64,000 nucleotides of DNA, from positions 11,622,090-11,686,089 of the forward strand of contig OZ025207.1 in the NCBI GenBank assembly GCA_964019055.1, in the 5' to 3' direction. Under the pieces are notes generated by a model that saw only the letters and a list, made by a program, of their open reading frames with translations, was not told the DNA's origin and ran no database searches. Below, piece after piece: positions 56,617 to 64,000 of the stretch. The DNA comes from Anthopleura xanthogrammica. Its lineage: Eukaryota > Cnidaria > Anthozoa > Actiniaria > Actiniidae. Numbering within the stretch: the stretch's first letter is position 1; each line of letters opens with the position of its first letter. A program made the position numbers and the translations under genes.

Positions 56617-57906
56617 CTACAAGTCTAAATTGTGAAGAGCATAGAGATATACTTTACAGTTACTTTCTGAATAATGGTTAGTGATGAGTGTAAAAGGTTC
56701 ATCACTTGTTTTAGGAAGAAACTCAAGTCCTGAAGTGCAGCAGTAAATGTTTTCAATTTCGTTTGAATGCAGATTGATGATCATTATGACATTTTCATTA
56801 AACTGACTTCCGTTATATACGACTACGTAATCCTTGGTAAGCAACAAAATTCCATTGTTATCAAATATAGCAAAGTTATTTGGTCTGAGATACACACGTT
56901 TATACAGGGAACAATCTCTTGTATTCCTAATGAATATGGAACCATTATAATGGAATGCAAGGAGACTGCCATCGCCGGAAAAAGCAACAGATTCCCCATA
57001 ACCATAACTGGATATCAGGGGTGGATTCGATGTACAGCACCAACCAAATAACTTTGTAGGATAGATAGGGATCTTTTCTTCGGGCTTTTCATAATGGCAT
57101 AAAAATAGTTTACGCAGATAGATATTGCTTTGTCTTCCTGGTCGCCCCATTAAATCTTTAGACCAATTCATTTCCTCTAAGAAATTTCCATCTTCATCCG
57201 TGAAAAAATTATTTCCATATCTGTTGCTGGTACCGAGTAGAATGTGACCCAAGTAACTGACAGCTTCTACTTCGACATACTGATCTATCCCAGCAATGGT
57301 GCTAACTATTGTTCCTGTTTCCCCTTCCATCACATAGATCTTGTTGTTGTAGCACCTAGCGACGATATACCAGGGCTGATCACCAAACACGTGACAAGAT
57401 CGGATGATATTTGGGGATTGGAAACTCTTTACAGGTTCGAGTGTTCTGGCGTTTATAATCTCAATCTCGGCTTTCTCCAGCACTCCTGTGACCACTATCA
57501 AGAATTGATGGTTAGGAGATACATGCACATTTTTCTTTCCAGGAAAGGACTTTTGGAAAACAAATGTTCCATCTTGTCGATATTTCATGACTACAGTATT
57601 CAGTTTTGCTGTTTGCTGAATAATAACAAATCCATCGCCGCATCCTAGATTAGAAACGGAAGTCAGCTTGTCCTGACACTCTTGTTGTATATCGATGACT
57701 TTAATCTGATAGTATGACAACTTATATTTCTGATAAAGTTCGAGGGCATTAGTTTTTGGAGTCGTTTTTTGATCCATTTGCATCCTTTTTATAGTTTGAA
57801 GAACAAACTCAACGTACCGACCGAAGTTAAGAGGTTTAGCAAAGGGACACCGATTTTCATGACCATGATGCACATTGAAAAAACGAGCACAATTTTTAAA
57901 AGACAC
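56617..57906 (-). pseudogene. Gene 4, 3' part: propeller region after a frameshift
   Basis: About 429 codons in the frame +1 to the upstream part, overlapping it at 57896-57906. It does not begin with an ATG, so it is a continuation rather than a separate gene. It encodes N-F-G-R-Y-V-E-F, a helical stretch and then propeller-like blades with C-H-V-F-G-D-Q-P-W-Y and G-E-T-G, closely similar to gene 2, and ends H-N-L-D-L. The break lies at a T-run followed by TAA and A5; one extra T would explain it. Either the gene is a recent pseudogene, or there is a one-base sequence error, or the TTT-TAA site is slipped through. The frame is otherwise open and well conserved, which favours a very recent or artefactual break. 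Confidence 0.7.
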
Positions 57907-60523
57907 GATGAAAAGGATCGTCTACTTCATTATAAAATGTTTCAGGCTGTATGGTATGGTTTTGATATTGCCTGTAACATAACAATGCACTGATTAAGAA
58001 GTAGTTGAAAAACTTACTGTAGTTTGAACTACTTTTAAGACTGAGATCCCACACAAAATCCAATGCATATTTCTCACTGTCTATCAAATCCAAAGGTTTA
58101 TTCGGATCCTTTTCCCCGTTTAGTATGTCACTTAGGACTTCGTAACACTGATCAACAAGTACTTTATTCCCGTCATCTACACGGACACTGAAGTCATGAT
58201 CTTTGGGTGTTTCGTCAGTGCAAACTGTATTCGAAGGTTTATTCTGATCTCTTTTCTCGTTTCGTGAGTCAAGACTTCTGCCTTCTACATGACTGCTGGA
58301 ATCAGATACTTCACTTGCATCCTGTAGACATCCCGCTTTATCTGGAAGCTTTTCCACACTTTTCTTACCCATCTTCCCCACAGGAATATTGAAATCTTGT
58401 TCACTCTCTTCAAGAATCAAAAAATCAACCATGGATTTGTGAAATGTGCTTACACGATCATTCTCAACAGGAAACAAGGAGTGCAGTTGGCTTAATGCAT
58501 CGTTTCTTGCTTTTCTTTCTCCAGGGATAGCACTCTTAAGGCCAAGAATGTTGTACATCATTTCAATGGGAATTGGATCTTTCGATGCAACAACTGCTTC
58601 GAGCATTCTGAAAAACCCTTTCTCTTCTGTTATGTAAGGCAACAGAACAGTTCTTAATCGTTCAAAGTGCTTTTCGTAGACCGAAGAGAGCCCATGAGGA
58701 AAAATACCCATTAATTCAGATGGTGACGAAATTCTCTCTTTCTGCATCTCATCAATAAGAAAGAAAGCCACCAAGAACAAACCACCCGATACTTTAACCA
58801 GCTGTTCTATAACCATAGATTGGTCGTCAACATTTTCGATTTTGGCTTTGAGAAAAATCTCAATATCCTGTTGATTCTTGGGATCTGTTGGATCAATGAA
58901 CATGCTCTTCTTAGCTTTGAGTGCATTAAAGCTCGGAGGAGGCCTTGTAGTTATCACAAGTCGTAACCAGGATGGTAAAACAGACAGTTTGTTCTTAAGG
59001 ATGTCTTGCAATTCATACTTGAGTTTACTGCAGCACTCATCAATGGCATCCAAAACTACAACAAAAGATCCTTCAACCATCAAATTGTGGCATGGTTCCT
59101 CCAGCAACACTGTAAATAGTCCTTCACAGTCCATGTCATCAATGTCTTTGCCAAGATTTGTTTGCAGTTTGCTTTCTAAGGCCTGACGATAACCAGGAAC
59201 AGTGTCACACATCTGCCTTGCTATGGACTGCAACATCAACCTTGGATTGTTTCTTGTAGAATTACTAAACTGAAAGAAGTGACATCCTGCAAGACATCCA
59301 AGATCCTTGTATGTCTGACAGATTTTAGCAGCAATAGTTGATTTGCCCATACCTGGACCAGCTGTGATCACCATCTCACATTGCTCTGACTGACCTCCTA
59401 AAATATGGGATTCTACTTCATCCAGAACCCACTGGCGAGTATTCAGATGGAAAGACTTACACAAAGATCCAATCAAGCTGCTGAATTCAGAGTTGGTAAG
59501 TTGATTAATGAGTGAATCTTTAAGGTTACTGTTCGAGCAAATAGTGTTCTTCAATTGACTTATGTCCTCTTGTATGACAGGTAACAAAGCTGTGTCTGAC
59601 TTGATGGCTGTTGTGTCTGACTGGATGACTGCTGTGTCTGACTTGAGGGCTGTTGTGTCTGACTTGATGCCTGCTGTGTCTGACTTGATGGCTGTTGTGT
59701 CTGACTGGATGACTGCTGTGTCTGACTTGATGGCTGTTGTGTCTGACTGGATGACTGCTGTGTCTGACTTGATGACTGCTATGTTTGATTTGATGTCTGC
59801 TGTGTCTGACTGGATGACTGCTGTGTCTGACTTGATGCCTGCTGTGTCTGACTTGATGACTGTTGTGTCTGACTTGATGGCTGTTGTGTCTGACTTGATG
59901 GCTGCTGTGTCTAACTTCACTTCCACTAGCTGTGTTTTTATATCCTCATCTGATATATACCAGTCTTTGAGTAACTGGTTGTAGTCTTTCTTTCCCAAAG
60001 GATCAGACTTCAAATCATCAATGTCATCTTGATTCAGTCCCAGTGACAGAAGGGCAGATGAGATATCTTGCCAGTGTTGTCTAAAGTCAACATCATTTAT
60101 TTTAGTGTTTGGTTTGTGTGCTATTGTATTGTTTCTGTGATACTTAATCCTGGCTAGGTTAGCCTCTAGTGAGGTATCTGTTACAGGTGGTAAGACATTC
60201 CATCCAGTTGCTGGTGCTGGTAGTCCACAAATGTTTCTTAGAAGAACAAACAGTAAAGTGATATCAAAGTCTTGAGATTTAGGGCTGCTCCCACTTGGAA
60301 ACAGTTTGTTCCATTGCTCGTTATTCAGTACTTTTGGTTTCTTCAGCTTTTGTAGTGTTGTCTTGTTAGCATTTAAGATGGCTTTCAATGAAGATGGTGG
60401 ATGTATGCCATCAAATACAGAACGAACTGCCTGTGTTCCTCCATCGACCAGTAACCTACAAAGCTTGGTGTAGTTGATTTTTTTATCTGTTTCTTCGGAC
60501 CAGCTGGCTGAACTTCCTGACAT
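57896..60523 (-). CDS. HEPN-NACHT NLR-like protein, gene 4, 5' part (frameshifted)
   Basis: 875 codons from the ATG at 60523. HEPN: residues about 15-160, motif R130-N131-x4-H136, three residues shorter than gene 2 through small in-frame deletions (the G-K after K-K-P-K, and one proline). Sixteen heptads at 202-313, the longest in the array, some I-Q-S-D-T in place of I-K-S-D-T. NACHT: Walker A G-P-G-M-G-K-S 389-395, Walker B L-D-A-I-D-E-C, T-T-R-P. The winged-helix segment (F-H-K-S-M-V-D-F-L) is followed by the insertion shared with gene 2. The frame stops 11 bases into the overlap with the propeller frame, so as written the product would be a HEPN-NACHT protein without a sensor. The acceptor-like site 36 bp upstream is conserved. 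All motifs upstream of the break are intact. Confidence 0.82.
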   Translation of the reverse strand: MSGSSASWSEETDKKINYTKLCRLLVDGGTQAVRSVFDGIHPPSSLKAILNANKTTLQKLKKPKVLNNEQWNKLFPSGSSPKSQDFDITLLFVLLRNICGLPAPATGWNVLPPVTDTSLEANLARIKYHRNNTIAHKPNTKINDVDFRQHWQDISSALLSLGLNQDDIDDLKSDPLGKKDYNQLLKDWYISDEDIKTQLVEVKLDTAAIKSDTTAIKSDTTVIKSDTAGIKSDTAVIQSDTADIKSNIAVIKSDTAVIQSDTTAIKSDTAVIQSDTTAIKSDTAGIKSDTTALKSDTAVIQSDTTAIKSDTALLPVIQEDISQLKNTICSNSNLKDSLINQLTNSEFSSLIGSLCKSFHLNTRQWVLDEVESHILGGQSEQCEMVITAGPGMGKSTIAAKICQTYKDLGCLAGCHFFQFSNSTRNNPRLMLQSIARQMCDTVPGYRQALESKLQTNLGKDIDDMDCEGLFTVLLEEPCHNLMVEGSFVVVLDAIDECCSKLKYELQDILKNKLSVLPSWLRLVITTRPPPSFNALKAKKSMFIDPTDPKNQQDIEIFLKAKIENVDDQSMVIEQLVKVSGGLFLVAFFLIDEMQKERISSPSELMGIFPHGLSSVYEKHFERLRTVLLPYITEEKGFFRMLEAVVASKDPIPIEMMYNILGLKSAIPGERKARNDALSQLHSLFPVENDRVSTFHKSMVDFLILEESEQDFNIPVGKMGKKSVEKLPDKAGCLQDASEVSDSSSHVEGRSLDSRNEKRDQNKPSNTVCTDETPKDHDFSVRVDDGNKVLVDQCYEVLSDILNGEKDPNKPLDLIDSEKYALDFVWDLSLKSSSNYSKFFNYFLISALLCYRQYQNHTIQPETFYNEVDDPFHRVF
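59585..59920 (-). repeat. 21-bp coding minisatellite of gene 4 (16 heptads)
   Basis: Sixteen in-frame units. A recurring two-unit pattern (I-Q-S-D-T-T-A then I-K-S-D-T-A-x) suggests expansion in 42-bp steps. Confidence 0.85.
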
Positions 60524-60880
60524 CGCTGATGTGGATGTTGATGGTCATAAGAAATAGTCCTGAATAAAAATATTAGGAAAAGAACTAGGTTAGAATATTA
60601 GGAGGAAATAATAATTGGGACACACATTTACAAAATCCTCATTTACAAATATTTCAAAAAATCCTGTTGAAAATAAGCTTTTTATGATTAAAAAATCATA
60701 AAGGAAACTTCTTGATTTCATGTTTAGGTATCCTTGTTTAAATATTACAAATCTTTTTCATGGCTGTGAAAATCTTTATGATATGAATGAGTCATGTAAG
60801 TGATGAATAGTGATCATGCTTACTTTTCTGAATGGATAAGGGCTACCTTAAGGTTCATTCATAATTTATGGGGTGTTTGT

Positions 60881-60896
60881 GGGGGGGGGGGGGGGG
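60881..60896. promoter_or_regulatory. G-tract upstream of gene 4
   Basis: A run of 16 G about 358 bp upstream of the ATG, matching the tracts before genes 2 and 3. A second G run occurs near 61234. Function unknown. Confidence 0.3.
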
Positions 60897-61372
60897 AGGG
60901 GTTATGTGTATGGGAATTTTTGCCTTTGAAAAAAACATTTGGGCCGTGACCCCAAAAAACTAATTTGCAATAATTATATATAAGAAGAGTCATAAGTAAA
61001 ACAGTGATGCATTTCAAACTCAATTTATCTGTAGCAGTTAGGTTTTATACATTAAATGATGACTCTCCTGACGTCACAGTCATTAGAATATGTCATGGAA
61101 AAACCTTTGTAACTTCTGCACTCAAACTATGAATATTTTTTGGCCAGTCAACATTTCACCTCGCTTAGATCAATCTATACTGAGAATATTGTTAGATCAG
61201 GGACCACGGAGCACCCTAAAAAGTGTGTGTGTGGGGGGGGGGGGGCTATATAAGAGACTAGTATGGAAAAATTTAAATTTTCTTAGGTAATAAAACATGT
61301 GAATAAAGCAGGCTTTTGATGTACTCTGTTTAGTAATTACCATATACAGCACTACGGTGGCACAGAGATGCA

Positions 61373-61785
61373 ATTCACCACTTTCACATTCCCATAATGC
61401 TTTGCATTTTTTGGGGGCAACAATAGCAAAAAATATTCAAAAATTCAAAACTTTTCATGCAGATGCTGAGTATATTTGCTATTATCGTTGAAAAATTCAG
61501 TATCAGTTTAATCAGAGTTAATTCCGCACATATGGGAGAATGAAATGTGTGGTGTTACAGACAATGTATGGACTTACCAAGAAATGTCATGACTTTTACT
61601 AAAACCTGTTCAAATATCTTTCTTTCTGATTTTTGTGAATTGTGATAGAACCTATCGTAGTTGAATAAGTGTTTTTGGATGTTTTTTCTTCAATTCTTAT
61701 TAATCTTCATGGTAATATTAATGATTTTGACTCGTTGTTGCCCTCCAAAAATGAAAAGCATCAAGGGAATGTGAAAGTGGTGAAT
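61373..61785. mobile_element. MITE-like element with inverted ends of about 55 bp
   Basis: The left end ATTCACCACTTTCACATTCC continues through ATGCTTTGCATTTTT and GGGGGCAACAA. The right end is its imperfect reverse complement, finishing GTGAAAGTGGTGAAT. 413 bp, no transposase. Present only in unit C. Confidence 0.65.
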
Positions 61786-62304
61786 ACCCAGACACAAATT
61801 CAAATACCACACAATACAAATTCAAATACATGACATTCTATCATTCTATCATGCTGTACGTCCTTTTGATGCCTGGACAGAGCTAGTAAAAGCTTTTCAT
61901 TCATCTTAGAAAATCTTCCCATACTTGTGCAGTTATGTTGCTGAAAATTAGTACGTAGGGAGGACCAGACATTTTTCAGAGAATCGGAAAACAGAACAGA
62001 CAAATTTATGAAAGATACAAAAGAAGCGTGACTATTTAGTGAAGTCATTATAGTTTTTGTATTTTTCTTGCGCTCGTCCTAGGATTTTGAGAAAAAATGA
62101 ATTTTTTTTTTTGATTCATTAAGGTTTAATATTTGATCAGAAAGATGAAAGAAAGTCTTTGAGTCAGCTTAGAGAAAGGACATTCTGACTCCAGTTGTCC
62201 AATTTGACGATGCTTAGGTAAAAATGGTTTCTCTTTTAGAGTCTCTAGCTCTGTAAGGAATCAAGGAATTATTGACTCCAAACTTTTCAGATACGTTCAG
62301 ACTA
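61786..62304. other. Gene-free DNA of unit C
   Basis: No gene recognised. The 82-codon minus-strand frame (61800-62048) shows no visible domain. Confidence 0.35.
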
Positions 62305-62589
62305 CAGTACAAATCAAAAGTGTTGATACACTACCTCATAATATTGGAAAAATTAAGCATGCAGTGTAAGAAAAAGCGCTCTAAAAATCGTATATAATCT
62401 AAATTGCCCCCTCCCCCATTCAATGTTGTTCCTTGAGAATGTGGCTAGCTCACGGTACCAAACTTTGGCCATTTAAACAACATTGCAAGAGGAGGGGAGG
62501 GGGAGTGTACAGTCGACATCAGTCATTTCACACAGCCAATTTTGGGAGCATTATAGGGGTAGTGTATCAACACATTTCGATTTTTACTG
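62305..62589. mobile_element. Tc1/mariner-type MITE with TA duplication
   Basis: CAGTACAAATCAAAAGTG...GATACACTACC at the left is inverted at the right (GGTAGTGTATCAACACATTT...TTTACTG). TA flanks both ends (62303-62304, 62590-62591). The inverted repeats are about 33 bp. The CAGT terminus and TA target are typical of Tc1/mariner. It is 285 bp and non-autonomous. Confidence 0.72.
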
Positions 62590-62591
62590 TA

Positions 62592-64000
62592 GCTATGACA
62601 TACAAGAAACTACTTGCAAAAAGTCAATTGAAATACATCAATATAGTGATTTTTAACATTGCTTTTCATGGAGACATTTAGATGCACCTCAAAAAGTCAT
62701 GTTGCAAATTAATTATCCATTACATAATTTTGAATCCAAGAGATGAAATTCCTTGAAATTCTGTACATATAGATAGGATGTTCTCCCGAAATGAATTTCT
62801 AGAATTTTGAAATGATTCTATAGCAATTTTTTGGAGAACGCACCAAAAGTCTACTTTACGGTATTTCCCCATATATGCATAAATTATCGCCGATTGCCAT
62901 GAAATATTCAGCAAGTCAAACTTTAATCCTTTGGCAACGAAGTCTTAAAATACTTTTTGAGATCTGGCCAGAGGAAGGCGACTTTTTAACCCTTTCTTTG
63001 TTGTTGGTTAGTGACCAAAAAGCTGTTTCCAACAAACATGATTTGCTGAGGTTTTCGGATAATTTTTTCGATGAGTTGAGAAATGTTACTTTCTGATCAA
63101 ACTGTATCGTGCTTTAAATTGCGAAATAAAGCCATTTATCAATAACCGCCTCAAACAAACGTCAAGGTTGAACGCAAATGGTAGTAGTTCCTTAGTTCTT
63201 GTGCCTAAGACCTACTGTAAGCTTACAGTACGAACGAATAGGGAGAATTTATCATGGAAATCGTTACAAAATATAATTTGTATAAAATATAATTCAAGAT
63301 TTCATTAGGGCTTTTTTCAAGCCAATAAATCAATTCTTATCGATGGAGATTGAGAGATTCATACAAACAAAGTTTGCAAACTTCATGGATCAACTTTAGT
63401 TCTTGCACATAAGCTTACCGCTTACAAAAATACAATGATTATAAAGTATACTTACTAGGTTATCCTTTGGAAGATATCTTTGCTGTGATAGTCATGTTTA
63501 AACGGGTAAAATAAGCCGATCAAGGGCTACAAATGTAGAGAAACAACTTCCGCATTCTGCCTCCATCTTGGTTTCTGTATGACGCGATCCGCCGCTGACA
63601 CAAAGTAATGATGACGCATGGAGCTCGGGGTGTGGTGATATGGAGGGGGAGGGGTGGGGTGGGATGGGGGAATCGTAACACCGATAAGAATACCATTAAT
63701 AAAATATATAATTTATAAAAAATAAATAAGATGTTATAGAAAATCATCATTAAGAATACATTGTTATTATAGTAGTTTTTTTCATGCAAAGATTTTTTTG
63801 CACACAAAATGTAAAAACGCTTGAAATAAAAAAAGAGAAAAGAAAGAGAAAAGAAGCGGGAATATTAGGAAAAGAAAGATAGAAAAGAGGAATCTTACCC
63901 ATTTTAAGTCAGTTACTCTAATAAGTTGTCCTATCATAATTGCTAATTTGAAACAAGTGATTGTATAAGCCAGTTCAAAGTTTAGGAATAGTTTTCAGTG
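62592..64000. other. Distal flank of unit C
   Basis: Non-coding. From about 63495 it matches the units A and B sequence CGATCAAGGGCTACAAATG and the CCATCTTGGTTTCTG block. Further right are A-rich simple sequence and a CCCATTTTAAGTCAG word shared with 40340 and 54280. No gene recognised. Confidence 0.5.

Larger units (their letters stand above)
54896..64000. repeat. Segmental duplication unit C (contains gene 4), cut by window end
   Basis: Same order: foldback element, satellite, gene, G-tract, then a shorter distal flank that reaches the CCATCTTGGTTTCTGTATG block near 63560. It lacks the TGAA microsatellite and instead holds two elements not seen in A or B (61373-61785, 62305-62589). The right end lies beyond the window. 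Confidence 0.65.

Noticed and set aside
26185..60523. Annotating the four genes as DZIP3 E3 ubiquitin ligases
   Set aside because: Only the N-terminal HEPN part is DZIP3-like; I see no RING finger, while a NACHT ATPase and propeller are present.

Overview
This is nuclear DNA of an animal, most likely an anthozoan cnidarian (coral or sea anemone). The evidence is four large intron-free coding regions of a DZIP3-like HEPN / NACHT / beta-propeller family (from general knowledge, expanded in cnidarians and some other invertebrates), AT-rich non-coding DNA, many short palindromic DNA-transposon derivatives, and long microsatellites. The species assignment is inference; no search was run. Nothing looks bacterial or viral.

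Layout. From 1 to about 25.7 kb the DNA is gene-poor. It holds tandem duplications with periods of about 50 to 360 bp, several inverted-repeat (MITE-like) elements, a 1.6 kb minisatellite of 52-53 bp period (about 21.34-22.99 kb), one doubtful small spliced gene (702-1220) and two small basic proteins (13374-13763 minus, 17437-17817 plus) that share a C-terminal motif and sit head to head. From 26.2 kb onward there are four related genes, all on the minus strand: gene 1 (26185-29553), gene 2 (32061-35849), gene 3 (42551-46288) and gene 4 (56617-60523, split by one frameshift). Genes 2-4 lie in a triplicated segment (about 31.4-41.0, 41.0-54.9 and 54.9 kb to the window end). Each unit contains a 104-bp satellite at the 3' end of the gene, the gene, and a shared upstream region.

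How the genes work (family knowledge plus inference). Each protein starts with a DZIP3-type HEPN domain that keeps the R-N-x4-H ribonuclease signature. A run of heptads of the type I-K-S-D-T-A-x follows (2, 8, 13 and 16 copies in genes 1-4), then a NACHT STAND ATPase, a winged-helix/helical region, and a divergent C-terminal propeller-like sensor. This is the architecture of an intracellular NLR-type immune receptor whose effector may be an RNase. The array shows local amplification, variable stalk length, mosaic (gene-conversion-like) sequence and one broken or frameshifted member.

The most interesting signals are the HEPN-heptad-NACHT-propeller receptor array itself, the heptad copy-number series, the 104-bp satellite that carries a relic of the genes' own last codons and stop, an apparent empty/filled insertion-site pair for a foldback element, and a TGAA microsatellite that is absent, about 67 units, or more than 800 units long at equivalent places of the three units.
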